Shown here: in pieces, positions 25,741 through 36,163 of the stretch
Position numbering within the stretch: the stretch's first letter is position 1
Layout: each line of letters starts with the position of its first letter
Origin: Nemopilema nomurai
Taxonomy: Eukaryota; Cnidaria; Scyphozoa; Rhizostomeae; Rhizostomatidae
NCBI GenBank assembly: GCA_003864495.1
Contig: ML133456.1
Span: forward strand, 2,791,255 to 2,855,254
Direction: 5' to 3'
Length of the DNA stretch: 64,000 nucleotides
Program-made: the position numbers and the translations under genes
The notes under the pieces: generated by a model
Told to the model about the DNA's origin: nothing
Seen by the model: only the letters and a program-made list of their open reading frames with translations
The model's database searches: none

Positions 25741-26702
25741 CATAGGCGTAGACTTGCATTTTTTCAGGGAGGGCTAAAAAAATTAATGACAATTCCTAAT
25801 GGCAGCTGCTGATGTCAAGGTGATATTTCCGTGAATTTTTTATTATCGAGGAAGAAGAAACACACAAATGAAATGATTGAAAGTTTATTTTTAAATTATA
25901 ATCAGTTTCTTTAGTTTAAGGTCATCAGTTCTATTTAGGCACCCAAAATGTAGTCTTTCTCACAGTCTTTCTCACGGCATTTCTTGATATAAAGGTGCCG
26001 ACAAGTTCATCAATTGACAGTCTCATGACCTCTTCTTTATGTATGTTCATTATTGCAACAGCATTTAATCGTTCCTGAGACATTTGCGATCGTAGATACG
26101 TTTTCAGGCGCCTTAGACCCGAAAAAGATCTTTCAGCTGTGCAAAATTTGGGGGACAGCCATTTGTACTTTTCTTCTCTTTTTAACCATGAATCTAATTC
26201 TGGACTGTCGTTAACGCAAACTTGACAAAATACCCGCTGCCTTTACTGTCATATGATAACCATCTGTACGTTTTCTTCCAGTTATCTTGGAACTTTCTCG
26301 TTGACTTTCTTTCCTCTTGGTCTAAGCCAACTTCAAACAACGCTGCTCCAGCTTCTCCTATCAAATCTCTAATATTTTCTTCTTGTTCTTTCCTCCTACT
26401 GACTTATTTACATTTGTTGGTTCCTTTTGTTTAGATCTTATCACAAATTATTCCATATCTATTATCACGTCAGCAAAGATCGCACGTTGCTTTTTTCTGA
26501 TGCTTTCGGCCACTCTGAAGGACTGGCCTCGAGTTGGATATGACCTTATGTTCACAATAATTTCATACTTTATTTTGCTGTAAACGCAATTATCTAATGC
26601 AATAAATCTTATGCGTGAAACCAATAATAAAACAAACAAATCTAAAAAGTACAAGTCAGGAGGGGCTGAAGCCCCAGAGCCCTCCTTAAGTTTACGCCTA
26701 TG
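25741..26702 (-). mobile_element. hAT transposon relic with 8-bp target duplication
   Basis: The ends CATAGGCGTAGACTT and AAGTTTACGCCTATG are inverted repeats with one mismatch. The element is flanked by identical 8-bp CTGATATA copies at 25733-25740 and 26703-26710, the duplication length typical of hAT elements. At 962 bp it is shorter than an autonomous hAT and keeps only the end of the transposase. Confidence 0.85.
25931..26217 (-). pseudogene. hAT transposase C-terminal (dimerisation) fragment
   Basis: The minus strand encodes KFCTAERSFSGLRRLKTYLR then QERLNAVAIMNIHKEEV, the hallmark hAT C-terminal dimerisation motif, and ends at a stop at 25931-25933. Upstream of about 26217 the frame is broken, and the catalytic regions are missing. 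It is a relic inside the hAT element. Confidence 0.85.
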
Positions 26703-26717
26703 CTGATATACCTGGCT

Positions 26718-27368
26718 TGTAGAAACGAGTTGAGATGTGTTTCTACTGACTGCGTTGCTCAACCTCTATGGACGATCCGAGCCAAAGTTGTCTTATTTAC
26801 GTCGATTCTAAAAGACTGAACACTCCAAGAACAGGTTGAACACCCCAAGAACACCCCAAGAACACCCTAACAACAATCGATTAAGCGGCTGAACACCCTT
26901 TAAACATATCAAAATCGGCATATCATTCGAAAAATAATTTGGTCAATCAATAAAAATTAATTTTCGGGCGGGAAAGGGCCTGATAAGTCTAATGCTGTTG
27001 GTGTTGTTACAACCAACTGATGTTTTGCGCGTCAAAAGTGTGAACGGGGGTTTGTACACGGGAACGACGGTCTTATTTAACGTGCAGAGAACACGGAGCC
27101 AGGTCGAGAGAAAGAGAGAGACGACGCGTTGTCTGTTGTTTTCTGTAGCTCTGTTTGACTCTGTTCCTGACTGACTCTGACTGATTTAACTCAACTATAC
27201 AATCATAATTTATACCGATGCTCTAAGAATAAATTTGCTGACGAGGAATGAGAGAGGATGATGAAATGATGATGTAATGAGGATAGAACAGTCTAGGCTG
27301 AGGAGCGAGAAAAGATGTGTCAGCATGACATGGTGTGACAATGGAAAGTAGACAAAGGAGTCACTACA
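26718..27368. mobile_element. Second LTR-like insertion with GGCT target duplication
   Basis: The insertion begins TGTAGAAACG and ends GTCACTACA. GGCT occurs directly before (26714-26717) and after (27369-27372). It splits the LINE frame between ...ADIPG and YLSPSIITG. Its 651 bp, TG..CA ends and 4-bp duplication resemble a solo LTR. It carries a short CCAAGAACACC repeat near 26822-26870. Confidence 0.6.
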
Positions 27369-27906
27369 GGCTATCTTTCACCATCAATCATAACTGGAGA
27401 AAACCTTCGCCCAGATCTTCTCTTGAAGACTAAAAACAATTACCTATATATCTTAGAGCTTACTGTTGGTTATGAATCCAATCTTGACACAAATGCAACA
27501 AGAAAACACAGCAAGTATGCTTCTCTCCTATCTGTTTTACAGCGGAAGTTCAAATGTGTCTCTTTTGTGAATCTTTCTATGAGCTCTCTTGGCATCTTCG
27601 GCAATTCTTGCAATTCATTTTGCGACTCTCTCTACAACGATCAGCAACAAAAACGGTATCTCATTTGTAAACTTTCCAACATTGCCATCCGTACTACGTA
27701 CTACATATTTTGTTGCAAAAATAAGCCATGGACAAATCCGGAATTACATCATTTTTAACTTTGGTTGTTTTATTTTTTCAGCTTTTCCTTTTATCTTACG
27801 ATTGTTATAGTTTTTTCTTGTTAAACCAGGCTAGCCAATTGCAAATTACCTTGTAATAGTGAGATTTGTAACTGTAATTTAAGTTGAATTGAAAATGAAA
27901 TGTTTC

Positions 27907-27968
27907 CATTATTATTGTCATCGTCATCATTATTATCATTACTATCATCACTATTATTATAATTATAA
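27907..27968 (+). repeat. ATT/ATC-rich microsatellite
   Basis: An imperfect run of ATT and ATC triplets shortly after the end of the LINE relic. Confidence 0.8.
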
Positions 27969-28235
27969 AATTATTTACAGTAGGCAAGTTAATCTTATTA
28001 ATATAACTATCATAATAGCTACTTGACGCCTACTATTTAAAGAAAATTTAAAACATCTACAAATTCAAAATTAATGAGAACCATTAGATAGAAATGTTAT
28101 AGAAACAAAAAATATATTAAACTAAAATCAATGAATAAAATGTACAAAACTAAAACTAAAAGGCTGACTCAGAAGATTAGAAATAACTATTTCAAGCGCG
28201 ACGTAAGGTTTGCCTGCAGTTGTATTTTAATCAAG

Positions 28236-28665
28236 TTTTAATCTTCTTCTTAAATATTGAAAGGTTCGAAGATGTTTTAATGTCATTTGTAAGCTCTTGC
28301 CAGAGTTTAGATACCATGTAGGCTGCACTTTGTATCTTTCCAAATTTTAATCTTCTTCTTAAATATTGGAAGGTTCGAAGATGTTTTAATGTCATTTGTA
28401 AGCTCTTGCCAGAGTTTGGATACCATGTAGGCTGCACTTTGTATCTTTCCAAGTTTTAATCTTCTTCTTAAATATTGGAAGGTTCGAAGATGTTTTAATG
28501 TCATTTGTAAGCTCTTGCCAGAGTTTGGATTCCATGTAGGCTGCACTTTGTATCTTTCCAAGTTTTAATCTTCTTCTTAAATATTGGAAGGTTGGAAGAT
28601 GTTCTAATGTCATTTGTAAGCTCTTGCCAGAGTTTGGATTCCATGTAGGCTGCACTTTCTTTATC
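28236..28665 (-). repeat. Four tandem 109-bp copies of a retrotransposon RT C-terminal tail
   Basis: Copies begin at 28236, 28345, 28454 and 28563, exactly 109 bp apart, and differ by only a few bases. The minus strand of each encodes KIQSAAYMVSKLWQELTNDI then KTSSNLSIFKKKIK, which resembles the LW..LP.DIK...S...FK..LKT tail found at the end of many LINE RT proteins. Because 109 is not a multiple of three, the frame changes at every copy, so overlapping open frames arise but no single protein. Confidence 0.85.
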
Positions 28666-28667
28666 AT

Positions 28668-29440
28668 AACAGTTTGTTTTTGGTTTTGATAGCGAAATTC
28701 ATGATGTGTTTCTAAGATTATAGCATGAATTTCTTTCAGTAAAGATTTCTTTCATGAACCTTGGATTGAGGTTGTAAGTAGCAACTGCAGATTTTTATCC
28801 TGGATAGACGACGAGTGGTCTTTTACAAGAAGAGTTTGAAAGTTTGATTCAAAGTCATCGCATCACACGCTCCGTACCATACGCTTCGCTGTTTACGTTT
28901 CACGTGTATCTTTTCCTACGAGAGCATGTTATGCACATTCATTCTGTACTACACAGATATACGGCTCTTCATTATGCATATCACACAGTTGTTGTGAAAG
29001 AACTCATGAATATCGTGCTTCTTTATGTTTCAGGTCAAGGTAGACTAATAAAGATTACGAAGGTCGTGTTCATGCTAAAGTTTGGTATTTTCATAAAAAA
29101 TATTCTTAAAGTGAGGAGTGGATACCCAGAGCATTTCATCCTCCTTTTTTGCTTTTATCAACTTGATGCGACTGCTTGTCCATTTAGATGAGAACTAGCG
29201 ACAGTGATTAGGTGAAACAAATGACACGTGTCACAAAACTGGCGCTAAAAAAGCTGACAAACTAAGAAGCCAGTTGCGGTCATCATTCGACGTTTGCATA
29301 CACTGGGGAGTGTACAAATCATGCGCAAATCATGTCTCCGCCATTTCTTGCTATTACGAAAGATAAGAATTAACCGAAGATGCGCTTTCACTTCATTGCA
29401 AATTGCTTTTGACAGCCTGTGCTCCAGTGTGGGCGGCGTT
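28668..29440. other. Intergenic stretch upstream of WDSUB1
   Basis: No coding segment or repeat recognised. A 115-codon + strand frame (28844-29191) has no domain-like features. Confidence 0.4.
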
Positions 29441-29561
29441 ATTTCCGGTCCTACGTGAGTTTGCGCACTAGGATTTTCGAACCTTTTCTGATGACGTAAT
29501 TATCGTAGTTTGGAGCTGCAGCGTACTGCGTTTCGCAACCAAAGCAAATTCGAAAACAAAT
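29441..29561 (+). promoter_or_regulatory. Putative WDSUB1 promoter
   Basis: Just 5' of the start codon lie ATTTCCGGT (ETS-type site in reverse) near 29440 and TGACGTAA (CRE/ATF-like) near 29492. The region is GC-richer than its surroundings and has no TATA box, as in housekeeping promoters. The assignment rests on motif matches only. Confidence 0.35.
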
Positions 29562-32500
29562 ATGGCGGTGTTGATGCATCGACTTTCTACTCATAGTAAG
29601 GATGTTAACTATTGCAGTTTTTCTGCCTGCAGCAAGGTGCTTGCATCCGTGTCTGGTGATAAGACTGTAAGGCTTTGGGATGTTGAACAGGGGTCCGAAC
29701 TGGAGTTTTCCCCGCTAACAGGACACAGTTACCAAGTTACGACTTGCGCTTTCTCGCCTTTCGGCACACTTCTTGCAACAGGCTCTCAAGATAGCACAGT
29801 TATTTTGTGGAATACAAGTAATGGATCAAGAGTTAAAACCCTAAAAGGACATCGAAGTGGAATAAAATGCTGCAGTTTTTCGCCGAATTCGAACTATTTG
29901 GCATCAGCATCAAGCGACGAGGCTTTGTGTATTTGGGATAGCAGTTCTGGACAGCTTGTCCGGGTGTTGAAAGGAAAGGAATGTAATTTTTCAACATGCC
30001 GCTTCACGCCAGATAATCTGTACATCCTATCAGGATCATCAAATGGCGACTTGCGACTGTTTGAAGTTCAGTCTGGCAACTGCTGTGTTTTCATTATGGC
30101 ACATGATAAAGGCTTGTCAGGTGTTGGAGTCACAGGATGTGACTTTTCACCTAGTTTTGGTTCTGCAGGTATCACTTATTTAGTAATGTAAACTATTTTA
30201 ACTGACCTTAGTGCATTCTTGTGTTTAATGATAAGTTTTCAGCAACTAATAATTGTAGTAACATACTTATTATTGGCATTGCTATCAGCCTTTGAGCTGG
30301 CAAATTTTAGTGCATTAATTCAGGAGTGCCTTTTTCAGGGTTCTCATTGAAACTTGCTACTACGTTTCTTCATCCTCTTATGAGTTTTGAATTGTCGAGT
30401 TGAATCTTTTCAGTTTTGTTTTGGTTTACCTCTAGTTCCTGATAACAAGACATCAAACTCTAATGGCGAATCCCCACAGTTTCTTGCAGCTTCTTGTGGT
30501 GGAGACAATACTGTAAAACTATGGAATGTTTTTACAGCCTCTGGTATACTGCTTCTATCAATATCTTATGAGTTGTCAAAGTTTGTCAGTACAATTTAGA
30601 TTAGAATACCTTTATGTTGACAATGTGGCTAGGACAGATTTTAGGACATTTTGAAAAAAAAAGTCACAAAGACAGTTCATTTAGAACCAGTCACATTTTT
30701 GACCCAACAAGGGTTTTCATGACCAACCTTGTAAGTATTCAATTGACATTTTAAGCCCAAGGAATTACCAAGCATACAATACCTATGAAAAAGCATTACA
30801 AACTAGCTTTGACACTGTAAAGCTCTCACAATTTATGGATTCTTTTAGTTTTTGTATTCAATGTTTTACCTGCAGCTTATTCTGAAAAGTGTCATATGCA
30901 GCTAAGATTTACATTTGATGGTCATCAAGGACAAGTTTGGGACTGCAAGTTCTCATCAAATGGCAAAATGCTAGCCTCTTGGTATGTCGCCAAAGTTCTT
31001 AAAGCATCATAGACTTTTTATAGATATAGTCTCACTTTTATATCTAGCTGCTAATCAAAGTTGATTCTTTCAGCTGGTGAAATGTTTTGTTGGGCTAATG
31101 TTTTGTTTAAATTTTGCATAGGCCATATTTTTGGCACTCAGGATTTTGTAACTTATCATTATTTGTAAGAGTAGCAGTTTTTTATCTAGGTTTATTTTTA
31201 CCTAGGCTGCATTGAAATGTGAGGTTTTTTAAGTCTGTATGTGGAATAAAAGGGCATTAAACTGATGGTGCTATAAGAAAGTCCTAGGCCCAAATGACGC
31301 AGAGAATGAAGCTTTATAAGGTAGTCATTTACATTAACTTTTGGCAAAACAGGAATTGGAGTTGAGGTATCTGTTAGAATCAGAGACAAACAGTTTACTG
31401 CAAGCAAATACAAGAAATGAAAAAATATTGCAAAACTGGAGATGGAGAGGGATATGACCTAAAGATTGCCAGATTGAAAGGCATTAATCAATTTTATAAT
31501 ATTTTGTCCAACAGACCTTGAATCAATTATTGTATGAAGCTTACAAATGATTGTGTTTTATATTGGTGCCTTTTTTGATAATCATCCAATTTCTTGGTAA
31601 CATTGCCAACAGAATTGGCAGTATCAAAGAGACATCATTTTATGTGAAATCTAAAAACTAGTAACAATTTATTTCAGCTCATCAGACAAGAATGTCATAA
31701 TTTGGGACCCAGTGAGTACACCTTTGAGTTGCAAAATCCACCATAAAATGTTTATCTTGTAGTTGGAGAAGTGGGCTTTGTTTTTTAAGGAAGATATTTG
31801 TTTTGCTCCTGTCAAAGAAAAGTTCTGTTTCTTTCTATAATGAAAAGCTTAATTTCTTTTTCATCAATGAGAATTTTGCGCTATTGAAGATCAATTTTTA
31901 GAGTTATGTATCCTCCCGAAAAGTAGTGTCAATTTAAACTTAATCAAAAAACAATCACAAGCTGTTCAAGCAAGCACCTGTTCCTGAAAGGCAAGAAAAT
32001 GACATCTTGGAATTCACCTTTTAAGATGGCGCAAAATGAATAAACTTGACATCCAAACCTTGAAATTCATAGGAATAGAATGATAACTTGGCATATTGTT
32101 GCTGATATATCAAGGATGTTCCCATTAACTCTCAGCTGAGATTGAATAGCTGTATAATTAAAGATTCTTTAGATAAATGGCTTGTGGAGTGGTAGTATCA
32201 AAGCCTATTTGATGTACTTAAAAATTTGCTATTTTGGCTTGGGTGGCAAACAGAAGATCACTATTGCTTAAATTTTGTAAATGGTATATGCCTTTTGTTT
32301 CCTATCTCGTTTATCCTTTTCTGTTGCCTCTGGAAACTTATCTTAAAACTTGGAGAAGCAGTTCTAATTTGAGCCCTTGTCTTTGCTATTTTGCTATCAT
32401 GAAATATCTTGGCTATTTTATGTGTGTCTGTTTGCTTTTAGATCAAATGCACAATGCTACACACAATAACTGGACACACCAGGTTTGTGATATAATGTGC

Positions 32501-34485
32501 AAAACAATCTTGAGTATAATTCCCAAGTCCACAGAAAACGCCACTGCTCACATATCCTATTTTAGGTCTTGCCTAGTGTACTTAAGAAGACCAAAAATAA
32601 TTTAATAGGCAACTTTTTTTCAACCTTCCATGGCTTATTCTTTTTGCACATTGAACATTTTCAAACCCACTGTACACAGTACTGTGAAAATAGTTTGATA
32701 AAATGGTTTCATTTATGATCAGGAAATTTTCTAAAATATAAATTCAGAGAGTAAATTTGATAAAACTGTGTTGTCTTCCAAAATTATAGACATCTTCTAT
32801 TGGCAGTAAATGCTATACTTTTTATTGTGCCAGGTTGTATCTTACTGCTATTTATTTGCTTATTTTGAGGTAGGATTGGAATTTTTGCTTGGTTTTTCCA
32901 GGTATATAACCACAGTTGCCTTTTCGCCAAATGGCTTGTATCTGGCTACTGGTTCAAATGATAAAACTGTGCAAGTCTGGAAGCTGAATATTAATGGAAC
33001 AGGTGAAAAACTTATCTTAGTGTGTTCTATTGCTACAACTGAGAGAAATGCTACAACTAACCAACTGTTTTCTTCAGAAACCTTTTGCTTCAAAGCTGAT
33101 GAGAAAGTTTGAAAAATTGGAATTTTTTATGAACGTGTTTTATTATTTCTACATTAACTTCTAGCTGCTTTAGATTAACTTATCTTTATCTTTATCTTTA
33201 TCTATAATCTCTACATTAACTTATCTTTGTTCAGAGCTAGCTTTCGTCCTCTATCATTATCTCAAATTGCAAAATAACTTTCCATGTCTAGCAAAAATAA
33301 ATAGTTGTTTCTTGATCAAGTTCTCATTGATGATGTTTCTGTTTTTCAGGTGCATTTACGGGATCGGCTGCATGCTCAGAGTTGCCTAATGATCAGCCTG
33401 CTGCTATTTCTGAAAAGGTATGCTGAAACTGAACACAACGTCTCAACAATTGGATTTCTTTGATAGGAGTCTTTCTTTCGGGGCCTGAAAGTGGCAGAAC
33501 ACTTTTCTATTTGTTAGAAAGCAACCCAACGTGCCTTTGCTGATTGTTCTGTTTTCAATCCAGAAATTGCTTCTATCCTGGGATGTCAACGATGTGTGTA
33601 AATGGCTTGGTGAGCTCGGATTGAATCAGTACTCGGAAATTTTCCGGACAAATGAAATTGATGGAGCTGAGTTGGCCAACATCGACAACCGGATTCTCAC
33701 CGATGAGTTTGGAATAGGTGCGTATCCACTGCATTATCAACAGATTATACTTTCGAGATAATTGTCATTATGTCACTCAACACACAGATCATTTAAGATA
33801 TCTTATTCCATAATTATCAAAAATAATGATTGAACTCATTTATTTAACGTTCACTAAAAGCACATTTGATGTTCCAGTGCAGTAAGTGATATTTTGTCAT
33901 GTAGCTCCACTGGGACATAGAAACAAGATCCTTCGCGAAGTTAAAAAGATAAAAGCGGAGGAGCTGGATGGAGTAGTACCCGACGAATTTCTCTGCCCCA
34001 TCACACGGGAGATCATGAACGACCCTGTTATTGCTTCTGGTGAGATTTTCCCCTCAATTTGTTGCTTCAAACAAAAGGTGCCATAATGTTTCCCTTTCAG
34101 TATCAAACTTTTTATATTTGTTCATTTTGGTTTTTGTCTTGGGAACCCTAGCCAAACATTACCTTATTTTTAGCAGTTCTTTTTACTTGTCTGATGATTG
34201 GGCAATCTGCCTACAGTGTCAATCGACATCCTCTGCTTCTTCTACGTGAAATTGCTTTTTGTAGAATCAATACAGCTGTGAATTTGCCACTAGGAGCCCT
34301 GCTTTGTTTTTGTAGATGGCTTCTCCTATGAACGGTCTGCTATCACTGGCTGGATTGAATCCGGCAAGGTGACAAGTCCCATGACCAATGCGCCGCTCAA
34401 CAACCCATCCCTGGTGCCAAATCGATCCCTGAAGAATGCAATCATGAGGCATTTCGCTTGCGCTCCTTCTCTTGGTGCTCTATAG
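29562..34485 (+). CDS. WDSUB1: WD repeat, SAM and U-box protein 1 (WDSUB1)
   Basis: Ten exons: 29562-30168, 30436-30543, 30876-30981, 31678-31711, 32442-32482, 32902-33002, 33350-33417, 33564-33717, 33905-34039 and 34316-34485. All phases agree, giving 507 residues (human WDSUB1 476). Residues 1 to about 340 are WD40 repeats (GDKTVRLWD, SQDSTVILWN, SSDEALCIWD, GGDNTVKLWN, SSDKNVIIWD, SNDKTVQVWK). Residues 356-406 are a SAM domain (SWDVNDVCKWLGELGLNQYS...NEIDGAEL). From about 430 a U-box follows (VPDEFLCPITREIMNDPVIA, then GFSYERSAITGWIESGK, MTNAPL). U-box proteins are E3 ubiquitin ligases that recruit E2 enzymes; the WD40 part presumably picks the substrate, which is unknown. The start (MAVLMHRLSTHSKDVNYCSF) fits the family N-terminus. 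An AATAAA lies near 34767. Confidence 0.95.
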
Positions 34486-36163
34486 AGAAAGGATCGCACT
34501 ATTTTAATAGACGTCTATTCAGATCGAAAAATTGCAATATGTAAGAGGCACTTTTTCAAATTTTTGAGTCATGCCTATAGTCTTACACATGCGTTGGACC
34601 CCAGTAAGTGGTCTTGTTTTTGTCTTCGTCGACAAATTGTAATTTTCTTCCAAGGAACTGGGAAAGACTATCCTTTTTTCCTTGATATGTATCCCTAAAT
34701 ACTCTGATCCAGAAGGTCACCGATTTTAAGAATCTGAAGCTTGCATGTTGCAGTGGTAAATGTATATAATAAACGTTTATGCACTAATTTGGTGTTTGAT
34801 TAAATGCTTTCCGAGGTTTGGAAATTGTGTTTAGCAACACCGAGAACCATTTTGAATCCTTATAACAGTGTTGCAGAAATTCGAATACAAGTGTATATTG
34901 TCAGTGTTTCAAGCTGTCTTTCACATCTGCAACGATTAATGCCTTTACAAACCCAGTGTAGTTACAAACCAAGTGCTTGCTTTAAATATAAGGTACGAGG
35001 TACTTTGGTGATGGCACCTTTCCCGATAAGGCCTACCTATTAAAAACTCTTTTAATAACTCCCAGTTTGCATTTCTTCCTCGTTTACTTAAAGTTTAGCT
35101 ATTTGTTAGTGTAGTCAAATATTATGCGATATGTAAATTTGTAGAAGGAACTGAAATCAAAACATACCCGTCATATGACTAGTATACAACGGTCTTAAAA
35201 GACGAACTCTCCCAGTAGCTCACCCAGTTTGGGGTGGGAGGGGGGCAGCACCAGTAACGTGTGATCAGGTTTCCACTATATGCCAAAAAATTGTGGGTTG
35301 AAGCTTTCTACAGGGCTGCTGTTTGCTCTGAAGAGAGCTCCTTTCGAACCTATGGAAAGCGATCATTTAGCCTACTCTCGTTGTAAATTTTAGCGTGATT
35401 TTTCTCGGCCATAAGGCAATCTCGCATAGTATATCATCAAGTATATCAGCAATTGACGGTCAGGGCTTAAAAGTACTCAAAATGTAATCAATTTAGTTGT
35501 GAAAATGATTAGTTAGAAAATTTCTTCTTCAGCAATTTTAGTTTGCAGTTTATGCAAGATCCTTTAGTTCTGCTTACGGGTTTTCTTATAAATCCAATCA
35601 AGGCATTCTTGAAGCGTACCGTAACACAAAATACGGTTGTCGTGACTGGAACCCCACTTTCTTTTGGGCAACGTCAATCGGTAAATAGGCTACCCCAAAG
35701 CAAGCCTTGACGAGACAAAATTTAGCGACTAATGAAAGACAGTAGATGTTGATACAGTCAGCATTCATGATTAGAGTGCTACAACCTCAGACCAAACAAA
35801 GCCTCTACTTGGTTTGTTTTTCGGGTAGAAAGCTTCTAAATAAACCAAACACCGCATGGATTTTCAGGGTTAGATAATAATCCAACGCTGGAAGAAAGAT
35901 TACCATTAAGCAAGCGTAGACAACCATGCAACTGTGGATTTCACACAGCTTGTTGTTCTTGGTTGAAACTTTATTCTAATCGAATACAAAAAAGGCCTCC
36001 TCTTTCTGTAGCTTTGACAAACAGTATTGAGAATTTAAGATTGAGAATTTCCATAAAATCTCTAAGAAGCAGATCTTTGGCAAGTTCACTGTTTACCCTG
36101 TGAATCTAAGCTTTTCCGAGCGCTTGTGAAGTGTCTAGCTTTTCACCAGACTGAGGGCAGGCA
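34486..36163. other. 3' flank of WDSUB1 and upstream region of the FReD-ZP gene
   Basis: Holds the WDSUB1 3' UTR with a poly(A) signal (AATAAA near 34767), then AT-rich spacer. A short G-rich tract lies at about 35232-35245. No gene recognised. Confidence 0.45.

Larger units (their letters stand above)
23518..27758 (+). pseudogene. Decayed non-LTR retrotransposon ORF (RT, zinc finger, endonuclease-like), interrupted three times
   Basis: The coding relic is split into 23518-24206, 25370-25740, 26703-26717 and 27369-27758 by three insertions. The first part starts VLQGDCLSPLLLNI, an RT motif, followed by FADDAAV (catalytic Asp pair) in another frame and the thumb region (FVLSKIAWNLTVADLSKTW). 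The second carries a CSFCLPESLLHVV zinc-finger-like segment. The last holds TGENLRPDLLLK...YILELTVGYE, resembling the PD..E/D-(L)TV core of restriction-like endonuclease LINEs. Frameshifts and stops make it non-functional. Removing the insertions restores the family's domain order. Confidence 0.75.

Noticed and set aside
28844..29191. 115-codon + strand frame before WDSUB1
   Set aside because: No recognisable domain, no splice partner and no repeat similarity.
32234..32605. 123-codon + strand frame in WDSUB1
   Set aside because: It reads through intron 4 and exon 5 in a different frame; the spliced WDSUB1 frame explains the exon.
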